Origin: CALUTH01 sp964452495
GTDB lineage: Bacteria; Cyanobacteriota; Vampirovibrionia; Gastranaerophilales; Gastranaerophilaceae
DNA: 49,559 nt
Direction: 5' to 3'
Assembly: GCA_964452495.1 (NCBI GenBank)
Contig: CAYVMC010000013.1
Location: 1 to 49,559, forward strand
The position numbers and the translations under genes are program-made. This document shows positions 7,688 through 15,608 of this stretch, piece by piece. Below the pieces are notes generated by a model. That model saw only the letters and a list, made by a program, of their open reading frames with translations, did no database searches and was not told the origin of the DNA. Each line of letters begins with the position of its first letter. The first letter of the stretch is position 1.

Positions 7688-8467
7688 ATGAAGAAAATAT
7701 TACTTATTATATCGTATTTAATTTGCTGTTCCGCTATTTATGCAGCTACTTTTGAAGGTGGAGTGTCTGAAGTAGGACAGGGAGATTCTAATGTAGTAAT
7801 AGACAAACAAACTAATCAGGCAGTTAGCGGAGCAAAGGTGTCCTTGCCTAAACAGAATTACTCTACTATGACGGATGAAAATGGAGTGTTTCAGTTAAAT
7901 ACGCATGTTGACGGAACATCTATTTTGTCTGTAGAAAAAGAAAATTATCGTCCTTTCTCTATGACAGTTGATGAATACACCCTTTCTGCACCATTAACAT
8001 TAGGGATAGAAAAAACAAATGCAAACGATATTGTTATAGATAAGGACATGTATCATTTGGGCGATGATAATTATTCTGATCTTTCTGCAAATGCAAGCCA
8101 GTTCTCTATGAAAGCGGCGGGACCTTTTTATACGAAAGTATTTGATTTAAAAAATATTGATGTAAACAAAGCTGTATATTTTGTAATTGGCTCAATTATT
8201 GGTATTGATACTGCACTTGCACGTAGTATGGGGCAAAATAAAATCACTAATTCTTATGCAAGTCCTCCGGAAGTTTATTTCAATGGTAATAAGATTGCAG
8301 AAATAGAATTAAACGGGGATAATCAGAGAATAAAGCTTCCTAAAAACCTCATAAGACCAAATGCAAAAAACGAAATTACAATTAAAACGGGAAGAAATCT
8401 TCTTCAAACTTCATATATTGATTATGATGATATTGAGTTTATGAATCTTAGTATTGAAAACGACTGA
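7688..8467 (+). CDS. Secreted protein with carboxypeptidase-regulatory-like domain
   Basis: A 259-residue protein with a clear signal peptide (MKKILLIISYLICCSAIYAA). Residues about 35-94 resemble a CarboxypepD-regulatory-like beta-sandwich: a DKQTNQAVSGAKVSLP strand pair, the TDENGVFQL turn and an LSVEKENYRPF ending. These domains usually act as surface or periplasmic structural modules. The remaining 160 residues are beta-rich and unrecognised, with a GPFYTKVFDL and ITIKTGRNLL region that may be a second sandwich. A TATAAT touches the start codon, and no Shine-Dalgarno is visible, so initiation is unclear. It may be a lipoprotein given the Cys pair at 13-14, but there is no good lipobox. Confidence 0.75.
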   Translation: MKKILLIISYLICCSAIYAATFEGGVSEVGQGDSNVVIDKQTNQAVSGAKVSLPKQNYSTMTDENGVFQLNTHVDGTSILSVEKENYRPFSMTVDEYTLSAPLTLGIEKTNANDIVIDKDMYHLGDDNYSDLSANASQFSMKAAGPFYTKVFDLKNIDVNKAVYFVIGSIIGIDTALARSMGQNKITNSYASPPEVYFNGNKIAEIELNGDNQRIKLPKNLIRPNAKNEITIKTGRNLLQTSYIDYDDIEFMNLSIEND

Positions 8468-8470
8468 TTT

Positions 8471-8935
8471 TTAATCAACATATTTAAGGCTTTCTTTTCC
8501 GATTTTATCTGCAACAATATTAATAGCTTTAATGTATTTCTTCATTTCAGGTGTTTCAAGCCTGCTTTTTAACAGATTTTTAGTTATAGAACATAAAAAT
8601 GTACAGATTCCGAATATTGATGTGTCCCACTGTTGTACTTCTTCTCCGTTGAATTTTAAGCTGTAACCGAAATCTTGTGGCTTTGGGGATGGTGAAATAT
8701 CAATTCTTAATAAATCATTTTCTGTAAAGTTTTCAAATTTATTTTTTAAATATGGTGCTTTTGATGTTACCCGCTTAAGTTCGCTTAAGTCAGGATTACC
8801 GTTTTTGTCTGTTAAAAAACAGTTCATTCTGATTGTATGCACTCTCATTTCTGTTGGTGAACCGTATGGGGATAGTACACCTTGGCGTTTTAATAAAATC
8901 TTGGGATCCTTTATTCCTGTAAAATTTACCTGCAT
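8471..8935 (-). CDS. Unknown small protein
   Basis: I do not recognise this 154-residue protein. It starts MQVNFTGIKDPKILLKRQG and is mixed alpha/beta, without a signal peptide or transmembrane segment. The N-terminal NFTGIK is a short motif rather than a domain. It converges with the secreted protein gene with three bases between stop codons. It lies upstream of and divergent from cas9, separated by 246 bp, but nothing links it to CRISPR function. Confidence 0.65.
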   Translation of the reverse strand: MQVNFTGIKDPKILLKRQGVLSPYGSPTEMRVHTIRMNCFLTDKNGNPDLSELKRVTSKAPYLKNKFENFTENDLLRIDISPSPKPQDFGYSLKFNGEEVQQWDTSIFGICTFLCSITKNLLKSRLETPEMKKYIKAINIVADKIGKESLKYVD

Positions 8936-9123
8936 ATTATTTACCTGTATTGTTTGATAATATTATAAGTTTGTGAATGTAAAAATTTGTTGGTAATTTG
9001 CCGAACTTTTACAAAAATTAACAAAATCTCCAATATCCAATTAAAAAAATAAATTATAAAAGAGGGTTACAATCTTAATTGGTAATTTCAAGGGTTTAAA
9101 TGCCAATAATATTCTGTATGTTG

Positions 9124-9152
9124 TTGATGATTTATAATATGTATTGTATAAT
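9124..9152 (+). promoter_or_regulatory. Putative cas9 operon promoter
   Basis: TTGATG (9124-9129), a 17-base spacer, then a perfect TATAAT (9147-9152), 30 bases before the cas9 ATG. A second TATAAT lies at 9133-9138. The spacer contains a near-palindrome TATAATATGTATTGTA. AGAGGTGG at 9168-9175 is the ribosome-binding site for cas9. Confidence 0.6.
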
Positions 9153-9181
9153 AATTTCGTGTTATGCAGAGGTGGTAAAGT

Positions 9182-12100
9182 ATGAGTAAAAAGGTTTTCG
9201 GGTTTGATTTAGGTAAGAAAAGCATCGGATATTGTGTAAGAGAAGATCACGATATAAAAGAAGCAGATTCAATAATTATAGAGTTGGAACATGCTGAGGT
9301 CGTTTCAATGCGTGATAGACGCCGTATCAAGCGTACACTTGATGCTCATAAGGCAAGAGAAGCATATTTTAATCGAATCTGGCAGCAATGTGGTTTGGAG
9401 TTATTGCCTAAAAATGATATAAGGTTTACAAAAGAGTCCTTGAGTGATGTTATTTATAATTCATCTATTTTAAGAATACTTTTACTTCAAAACAAACCGC
9501 TTGAAAAATGGCAGATTTATAAAGCTTTGCATAATGCAATTCAACGACGAGGATATGATGTTAACCTGCCTTGGAAATCGGCACAGACGGATGATGATAA
9601 GCTTAATGAAGAATTGGCTGCAAGGTATACGAGAGAAAATGATAAGGAATTAATAATAGCAGAAGAATATAAATACCCCTGTTACTATGATGCTTTGAGA
9701 TTAGGGTTATGGGACGAGAAAATGCCCGAAAAGTTTCATGTATTCAACCCGCAGCAAAATTTTAATAAAGTAAGAACAGTGGGGCTGGTTGCTCCCAGAG
9801 AGCTTGTAGTAAAAGAACTCAGGCAGTTGTGGTTAAATGCACAAAAACAAATTCCGGAATTGAAAGAAATAACTATTGATGAGTTCTTGTATGGGGAATA
9901 TAGAATAGCTTACGGTTCTTATATTAATCCGGTATTTAGAAAATATTGGGGTAAAGAAAAGGATTGGGAAGGTGTATTAGGACAGAAAATTCCGAGATTT
10001 AATAATAGAATTATTTCTAAGTGTAAGCTTTTACCAAAAAGAAATGTGTGCAGTGCAAATACAATAGAAAATGTTTCATTAGTACTGCTTTTACAATTAA
10101 AGAACCTGAGAGTTACTAATAAAGAAGGCGATAAAATAGTACTTTCACCAATGGAGATAAAAGCTATTTATGAAAATTGGCTTTTAAAAGTTGCAGAACG
10201 TGAAAATAAACTAGATACAACCATAACTAAGGCAGAAATAGAAAAAGTAATAGAACAAAAGTTAATTGATAAGATTTCTCCTTTGAAAGCAAATATAAGC
10301 GGCCGCTCATCATTTTGCCGCAGGGCATGTGAAATATTGAATGATATAATTTTATCTGGTGAGTTGTATCCTCAAGATATGGATGTTTCTAAGTATGTTG
10401 ATTATATAAATGCACCCAACGGTATTACGGAAGAAGAAATCCGGACAATGCTTGCTCAAATAGGTGATTGGAATAATCTGTATATACCGGATAAAAGAAA
10501 TGAAAATGCGATGAGCGGTGAAAACGTTCGAGAAAAAACAGATTTGATGATTGGAGGAATTCCTAATCCGGTTGTGAGAAATCGTTTACAAATATTTAGA
10601 GATTTATTGTTTAGTCTTATAGAAAAACACGGGAAACCGGATGAAGTGATATTTGAATTTGTGCGTGAAGGTGCAGATAATTCACTGTATGGCAGCCTAA
10701 AGGCAAAGGCTGTTGAAGATTATCAAAAATCTCAGGCTAAACAAAATGAGAATATAAAAAATGAGTTAGAAAATATAAATGCATTAAGTGCTAAAAATTT
10801 TGAGAAATTAAAGTTATTAAAAATGCAGTGCGGCAGATCTATATACAGCGGAAAAATGATTGAGATTTCTGATTTTGATAAATGTGACGTAGACCATATT
10901 TACCCACGTGCAGCCGGTGGAAATGATGCTTTGTATAACAAAGTATTGTGTTATAGTGAAGAAAATCGGATTAAAGCCGATAGAACACCGTATGAGTGGT
11001 TGTCTTCGGATAAAGAAACTTGGTCTGAATATGTTAATAGATTAAATGAAATTAAAAAGAATCTTGGCAAGAAAAAATTTGAATTGTTGACCAGTACACC
11101 GGAACATTGCCGGAAACTTATTGATAGTTATAACGGGTTGGCAGAAACAAGTTATATCGCAAAATCTGCACAACAAATTACGGCATTTATTTTAGGCTGG
11201 GGATTACAGGTTGAAGGACAGAAACGTCATATCTTTGTAAATAACGGTGCCTCAACTCATGCTATCAGAAAATGCTATGGGCTAAATGCAATCATTGGTG
11301 ATGCGGAACAAAAGAATAGACAAAATGATAAACACCATGCCCTTGATGCAATATGTATAAGTTATGCAAGAGATTTTAAGTATAACCCTGATATAAAAAA
11401 AGATGTGATAGAAGGATTCAATCCGGAAGTTGTAAAGCAAGTAATAGATAAAATTATTCCGATACCTTATACGAATAAAAAAGTTTTTAAAGGGAATATA
11501 AAACCATTAGAAACGATATATGGAAAGAGGGTAATTAATGGAAAAACCTGCATTACCGGCAGAGTTTCTCTTGAACAGCTGGCACCTGATAATAAAAAAG
11601 TGAAAAATATAGTAGATGAAGTTATAAAAAATGATTTGCTATCAAAACTTGAAGATAAACCGACAAAGGATGAGTGGCAGGAATACTTGAAGAACTATAT
11701 TCACCCTAAAAAGAGAACAAAAGTAAAAAAGGTCATGGTAATAGTTTCAGAAGGGATACTGGAAAAAGATGAAAATGGCAGAGAGCGTATCGGTGAGTAT
11801 TGTGATTTTGGCACAAAAGGCACCTTAGGGCAGTTTAAAGCTTCTAAAGGACATAAAGGACAGATTATTTATTACAACGAAAAAGGCTTGGTAAAAGTAA
11901 TGCCGGTATATTCTAATAAGAAAACCGAAGAAGTAAAAGATAAACTTGTCCAAATTGGTGCAAAGCTTTATGCCGGTGGTCAAATGTTCTATTCTGGCTG
12001 TCTTGTCAATATACCGGATGAATTTAAGGCAGGAAAGGCTGTTTATTCGGCTGGTATATATAAGGTTAGAACAATAATGGCGACTGGACAAATAAAGTTA

Positions 12101-12184
12101 GAAAACAGTAATGGTGTTGAGATATTAACCAGTGCAAAAAACCTTGTAGAAACAGGTTTCTATAGACATAAAATTGACTTTTAA
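9182..12184 (+). CDS. cas9: Type II-C CRISPR effector nuclease Cas9 (compact, 1000 aa)
   Basis: RNA-guided double-strand DNA nuclease. RuvC-I is FGFDLGKKSIGYCV with Asp9; the Arg-rich bridge helix is at about 52-75 (MRDRRRIKRTLDAHKAREAY). RuvC-II is DEVIFEFVREG with Glu492. The HNH domain has CDVDHIYPRAAGGND with Asp571 and His572, and downstream Asn residues. RuvC-III is KHHALDAICISYA with His719 and Asp722. All catalytic residues seem intact. The C-terminal 170 residues would be the wedge/PAM-interacting domain. The length is in the range of compact II-C enzymes such as those of Campylobacter and Staphylococcus. cas1 follows after 24 bases; no csn2 or cas4 is present, which defines subtype II-C. 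Confidence 0.97.
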   Translation: MSKKVFGFDLGKKSIGYCVREDHDIKEADSIIIELEHAEVVSMRDRRRIKRTLDAHKAREAYFNRIWQQCGLELLPKNDIRFTKESLSDVIYNSSILRILLLQNKPLEKWQIYKALHNAIQRRGYDVNLPWKSAQTDDDKLNEELAARYTRENDKELIIAEEYKYPCYYDALRLGLWDEKMPEKFHVFNPQQNFNKVRTVGLVAPRELVVKELRQLWLNAQKQIPELKEITIDEFLYGEYRIAYGSYINPVFRKYWGKEKDWEGVLGQKIPRFNNRIISKCKLLPKRNVCSANTIENVSLVLLLQLKNLRVTNKEGDKIVLSPMEIKAIYENWLLKVAERENKLDTTITKAEIEKVIEQKLIDKISPLKANISGRSSFCRRACEILNDIILSGELYPQDMDVSKYVDYINAPNGITEEEIRTMLAQIGDWNNLYIPDKRNENAMSGENVREKTDLMIGGIPNPVVRNRLQIFRDLLFSLIEKHGKPDEVIFEFVREGADNSLYGSLKAKAVEDYQKSQAKQNENIKNELENINALSAKNFEKLKLLKMQCGRSIYSGKMIEISDFDKCDVDHIYPRAAGGNDALYNKVLCYSEENRIKADRTPYEWLSSDKETWSEYVNRLNEIKKNLGKKKFELLTSTPEHCRKLIDSYNGLAETSYIAKSAQQITAFILGWGLQVEGQKRHIFVNNGASTHAIRKCYGLNAIIGDAEQKNRQNDKHHALDAICISYARDFKYNPDIKKDVIEGFNPEVVKQVIDKIIPIPYTNKKVFKGNIKPLETIYGKRVINGKTCITGRVSLEQLAPDNKKVKNIVDEVIKNDLLSKLEDKPTKDEWQEYLKNYIHPKKRTKVKKVMVIVSEGILEKDENGRERIGEYCDFGTKGTLGQFKASKGHKGQIIYYNEKGLVKVMPVYSNKKTEEVKDKLVQIGAKLYAGGQMFYSGCLVNIPDEFKAGKAVYSAGIYKVRTIMATGQIKLENSNGVEILTSAKNLVETGFYRHKIDF

Positions 12185-12208
12185 AAAAGTGTGGTTAAAT
12201 AGATAGCT

Positions 12209-13156
12209 ATGAGCTATCACATTTTGCATATTACAACTCCTAGTTCTACTCTTTTCTCTGATAGAGGGCTGCTGTTTTGTGAAAATAAATCAGAGGAAAA
12301 AAATTCTATTGCTATTGCTGATTTAAAAGCGATAATTATTGCAACACATGGTGTCACATTAACCAATAATTGTCTTGCAAAACTTTTGGAGAATAACGTT
12401 ATTATTTTACATTGCAACAGTTCATACAAACCGGTTGGATGGAGTGTCCCTCTTGAAAGAATAGTACGTCCGCAGGTATTTTATAAACAGATAGAACGAA
12501 ACTCTGATTTTGAAAATAAATTGTGGAAAAAAGTTTTATTTTCTAAAGTAACAAATCAGGCAAAAACCCTTGATCTTATGGGGGTAAAAGAACATAACAT
12601 ATATAATTTGATAAATAAAGTTCTATTAAATGAGGCTAATATAGCAAAACAATATTGGCATGAATACTTTACTAAATTGGGTAATCCCATAAAACGAGAA
12701 CATTATAATGCGGAAAATTTTGAAAACGGATGCTTGAATTATGGATATGCGGTAATAAATTCACTGGTGTACAGGTCTATTATAATACACGGGTTAATTG
12801 CAAGTTTAGGGATTCACCATAAGGGCAAGTATAAAAGTACTCCTCTTGTGTATGATTTGATGGAGCCTTATAGACCATTTATTGATTATTATTTTTATAG
12901 ATTTGTTCAGGAAAATGTGTCTGAATATAAAAACTTAAATTACAAGGCATGGTTCAAGTTTTTGGCAGGTTGTATTAAAAATTACCGGCTTAAAGTTAAT
13001 AATGTTAGTTACAAATTGATTGATACGATTGATATTTATATTGAAAAAATAGTAGAGTCATATTTAAAATCTGATTGCTCAAATATTTTTTTACCTGATA
13101 TAAACGAACAGTATTTCTATATTGATAAACACAGGAACCGTGAATATGAGGAGTAA
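12209..13156 (+). CDS. cas1: CRISPR integrase Cas1 (type II)
   Basis: The metal-dependent integrase that, with Cas2, inserts new spacers. The 315-residue protein opens with the type II-style N-terminus MSYHILHITTPSSTLFSDRG. The catalytic region ENGCLNYGYAVINSLVYRSI (Glu in the first helix), ASLGIHHKGKY (His) and DLMEPYRPFIDYYF (Asp/Glu) contains the conserved metal ligands. The length is normal for type II Cas1. It lies 24 bases after cas9, and cas2 starts inside its last codons, so the three genes form one operon. Confidence 0.95.
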   Translation: MSYHILHITTPSSTLFSDRGLLFCENKSEEKNSIAIADLKAIIIATHGVTLTNNCLAKLLENNVIILHCNSSYKPVGWSVPLERIVRPQVFYKQIERNSDFENKLWKKVLFSKVTNQAKTLDLMGVKEHNIYNLINKVLLNEANIAKQYWHEYFTKLGNPIKREHYNAENFENGCLNYGYAVINSLVYRSIIIHGLIASLGIHHKGKYKSTPLVYDLMEPYRPFIDYYFYRFVQENVSEYKNLNYKAWFKFLAGCIKNYRLKVNNVSYKLIDTIDIYIEKIVESYLKSDCSNIFLPDINEQYFYIDKHRNREYEE

Positions 13157-13493
13157 GTATAGAATGGGCTGGCTTGTGGTATGTTTTGATTTGCCGGTAG
13201 TTGAAAAAGAAAATCAAAGGCAGGCAAATATGTTTCGGAAATCTTTACTTAATCAAGGATATTTTATGCTGCAAAACTCAATCTATGTACGCTCCTGTGT
13301 AACTTATGAAAAAACAGAGCAGCACATAAAAAACTTAAAATTAATAGCACCTTCGACGGGATCTATAGTAGCGTTCTACATAACGGATAGGCAATGGGGA
13401 TTGTCTGTTTGTATTGATAAAAGCGGATATAAACGCTCAAAATACAAAAAGAAAGCGGGTGATAATACAGCAAAACAAATGACATTCTGGTAA
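13146..13493 (+). CDS. cas2: CRISPR adaptation protein Cas2
   Basis: The dimeric partner that holds two Cas1 dimers. The protein has about 115 residues. I use ATG 13146 (MRSKYRMGW) rather than ATG 13122, because WLVVCFDLPV is the first beta-strand of Cas2 and should lie near the N-terminus; this start overlaps the cas1 3' end by 11 bases. FRKSLLNQGYFMLQNSIYVR and TDRQWGLSVCI match the ferredoxin-like fold of type II Cas2 proteins. It is the last gene of the operon; the array lies 170 bp downstream. Confidence 0.93.
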   Translation: MRSKYRMGWLVVCFDLPVVEKENQRQANMFRKSLLNQGYFMLQNSIYVRSCVTYEKTEQHIKNLKLIAPSTGSIVAFYITDRQWGLSVCIDKSGYKRSKYKKKAGDNTAKQMTFW

Positions 13494-13499
13494 TTTTTT

Positions 13500-13635
13500 G
13501 CTAGAATATCAAATATAGTATTTAGTTTTATAAAGGATTAGAGAATGAGTTTATTCGTACAGTTTTGTAGAGGAACAAACTATTCACTTGTCAATTATGA
13601 TTGGACTCTTAATTTAAAATATATTACATTTTTAT
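13500..13635 (-). ncRNA. Candidate tracrRNA (anti-repeat plus hairpin)
   Basis: The minus strand at 13629-13594 is complementary to the whole crRNA repeat. Repeat bases 11-28 pair with only one mismatch (AAATTAAGAGT core), followed by a small internal loop and a second stretch pairing with GUUUUGAUU apart from one mismatch and one wobble. Next, 13585-13573 and 13556-13543 form a 13-pair stem with one bulged C around a 16-base loop, a plausible tracrRNA tail hairpin. A TATAAT at 13640-13635 and the extended -10 box of repeat 1 both point into it. It runs in the same direction as the crRNAs. The 3' end is a guess: I see no clear U-tract terminator. Confidence 0.62.
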
Positions 13636-13666
13636 TATACACTATTTATTTAATTTTGTATATCCT

Positions 13667-14224
13667 ATTATAACATATTTGAAATTAAGAGTAAATCAAA
13701 ACACCGTGAATTCACTTCCATTACGTATGTAATTATAACATATTTGAAATTAAGAGTAAATCAAAACTCACGAACTTAGTGAATGACGTTAGTTCTAATT
13801 ATAACATATTTGAAATTAAGAGTAAATCAAAACGAGTCTTCTGGACTGTCATTCGCCGACAGTATTATAACATATTTGAAATTAAGAGTAAATCAAAACA
13901 TCCACTTGTCACGATAGACCGGCATTAGATTATAACATATTTGAAATTAAGAGTAAATCAAAACAACAAAGAAATCGTTGCTCAAGGTGCTGAATTATAA
14001 CATATTTGAAATTAAGAGTAAATCAAAACACGGTTTTGATTATGGTGTTTACACTATATATTATAACATATTTGAAATTAAGAGTAAATCAAAACGAATC
14101 CGCTATTCTGACATAGCCGTTTTTATTATAACATATTTGAAATTAAGAGTAAATCAAAACTACGTTTCAAACGCCTTACAATATATTAATTATAACATAT
14201 TTGAAATTAAGAGTAAACTAAAAC
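13667..14224 (-). CRISPR. CRISPR array, 9 repeats of 36 bp and 8 spacers of 28-30 bp
   Basis: Repeats start at 13667, 13732, 13798, 13864, 13929, 13994, 14060, 14125 and 14189. On the plus strand each begins ATTATAACATATTTG and ends GTAAATCAAAAC; repeats 1-8 are identical, and repeat 9 has a changed end (AAACTAAAAC). The crRNA sense is the minus strand (GTTTTGATTTACTC start), judged from the type II repeat convention and the complementary anti-repeat at 13594-13629. On the minus strand every repeat ends in TGTTATAAT, with TTTACT 17 bases before the TATAAT. No spacer matches elsewhere in the window by eye. Confidence 0.97.
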
Positions 14225-14239
14225 ACAGCGTATAGAGTT

Positions 14240-14270
14240 TTCTTATTGAAAGCATTTGAAATTACAAAAC
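14240..14270 (-). repeat. Decayed terminal CRISPR repeat
   Basis: CATTTGAAATTA is followed directly by CAAAAC. This matches the repeat with nine internal bases (AGAGTAAAT) missing and a degraded start. It lies 16-28 bp after repeat 9, where another repeat would be expected. It lacks the promoter-like end. It could alternatively be a second, shorter anti-repeat on the plus strand. Confidence 0.55.
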
Positions 14271-14484
14271 GAGTTAGTCTGCACGATTTGGGCTTTGATA
14301 TTATTGGATTTTTCAGTTTAGTGTTAAATATCATAGAAGCTGACCGGACATTAGAATAATGAAAGGACTTTGAATGGATATACTCAAAGCAATGAAGATA
14401 TGATAATTAAAGCTGCAGATGAATTAGGGAATATTTTTGTAAAAAAATATGAGAATAATGTAAGAATAAAGAAAGGACGACCTA

Positions 14485-14523
14485 ATAAAAAATATCCACG
14501 TTTTGAAAGATTACGTGGATATT
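14485..14523 (-). terminator. Terminator of tRNA-Val
   Basis: Read on the minus strand, AATATCCACGT and ACGTGGATATT form a perfect 11-bp stem followed by TTTTTT, about 10 bases past the tRNA 3' end. Confidence 0.88.
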
Positions 14524-14532
14524 ATGTTTTAA

Positions 14533-14608
14533 TGGTGGGCGTTAGAAGACTCGAACTTCTGACCCTCTCCTTGTAAGGGAGACGCTCTACCAACTGAGCT
14601 AAACGCCC
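14533..14608 (-). tRNA. tRNA-Val (anticodon TAC)
   Basis: The minus strand gives acceptor GGGCGTT/AACGCCC, D-arm AGCTCAGTTGGTAGAGC, an anticodon stem closing the loop CTTACAA (anticodon TAC), T-arm with GTTCGAGTC, and an encoded ACCA end. It lies between the CRISPR array and the LD-carboxypeptidase gene, with its own terminator. Confidence 0.96.
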
Positions 14609-14687
14609 GAATATTAAATTTTCAAAACACTTCTGGAACCAGTGCTTTTAATCACACTGCTTATCTTAATTAAAACAAACTCCTGCG

Positions 14688-15578
14688 TCAAGTCCCTTGT
14701 TCAAAAAATATTTTATTTCCTGTTATTTTACATTTGCTGCCTATTGGAAATGTTATTTTATCCTCGATATGTCCGAGTTTTAATCCTTTCCACAGATTGA
14801 CATTGAGCAACGATGCGTATTCATTAAGCACTTCTTCAAGCCAGTCGCTGTTTTCCGTATTGGTAAATTCTCCGCAGGCAATTCCGCTTATATTTTGGCA
14901 AAAGTCACGTACTCCGTACAACTGAGCTAATGCTCTGTCAATCTTATAAACAGGTTCATTAATGTCTTCAATTATGAATATAAACTTGTTTTGAGGAATA
15001 AAATCTCTTCCGCAAAGACTTGCTATTGTTGTTAAATTCCCACCCCAGGCAATTCCTTTGGCAGTAGCTTGAGTGTCACCAATCAGATTGTACTCCAAGT
15101 TCGTCCCAGCAAGGGTGTTAAAGAAGTTATCAATGGTAAATTTTGAAATTATTTCCTGCCCCCAATCGCCTGATAGCATAGGTGAAGAATATGTAACAAG
15201 GCCGGCATTCTTTAAAAGCATTGCAGAAATGGCACTTACATCGGAATACCCGCAAAAGATTTTAGGATTGTCACGTATTAACTGATAATCAATTAAATCC
15301 AGTATTCGTAAAGCTCCATATCCGCCGCGGGCGCATAGTATGCAGTCGACTTCTTTATCTGCAAAAAATCTGTTAAGCTCTTCTGCCCGCACAGCATCAG
15401 TCCCTGCCATATACCGTTTTGTATCAAATAAATGATTGGATAACTTTAGGTTAAATCCGCAGTCTTTCAGTCGTTTTACTCCGGTATCAATTCGTTCAGG
15501 TTCTCTTAAAACTCCGCAGGGAGCAATAATCCCTATGGTATCTCCTTTTTTGAGTGGTTTTGGAAAAATATAATCCAT
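14688..15578 (-). CDS. LD-carboxypeptidase / MccF-like serine peptidase (S66)
   Basis: A 296-residue cytosolic peptidase of family S66, which trims the terminal D-Ala from recycled murein tetrapeptides or, in MccF relatives, cleaves peptidyl-nucleotide antibiotics. The triad is visible: Ser112 in FCGYSDVSAI, Glu204 in FIIEDINEPV and His270 in KLGHIEDK, with spacing close to that of E. coli LdcA. The CARGGYGALRILD segment (82-94) is the family signature. There is no signal peptide. It is divergent from dnaX with only 30 bp between start codons, so promoters must overlap. Confidence 0.9.
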   Translation of the reverse strand: MDYIFPKPLKKGDTIGIIAPCGVLREPERIDTGVKRLKDCGFNLKLSNHLFDTKRYMAGTDAVRAEELNRFFADKEVDCILCARGGYGALRILDLIDYQLIRDNPKIFCGYSDVSAISAMLLKNAGLVTYSSPMLSGDWGQEIISKFTIDNFFNTLAGTNLEYNLIGDTQATAKGIAWGGNLTTIASLCGRDFIPQNKFIFIIEDINEPVYKIDRALAQLYGVRDFCQNISGIACGEFTNTENSDWLEEVLNEYASLLNVNLWKGLKLGHIEDKITFPIGSKCKITGNKIFFEQGT

Positions 15579-15608
15579 GCTACTCTCCGTTTATGTTACA
15601 ATATTACC

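Noticed and set aside
8936..9181. A tracrRNA upstream of cas9
   Set aside because: Only short scattered matches to the repeat were seen (TCTTAATT, AATTTCAA), far weaker than the anti-repeat at 13594-13629.
13703..14188. Self-targeting by the eight spacers
   Set aside because: By eye none matches another part of the window; only a computed search of the whole genome could settle it.
13978..14235. 85-codon frame in the CRISPR array
   Set aside because: It simply reads through repeats and spacers (NYNIFEIKSKSK repeated).
14370..14576. Open frame of 68 codons between the CRISPR array and tRNA-Val
   Set aside because: It starts at a TTG, contains the tRNA-Val terminator hairpin and ends inside the tRNA gene on the other strand.
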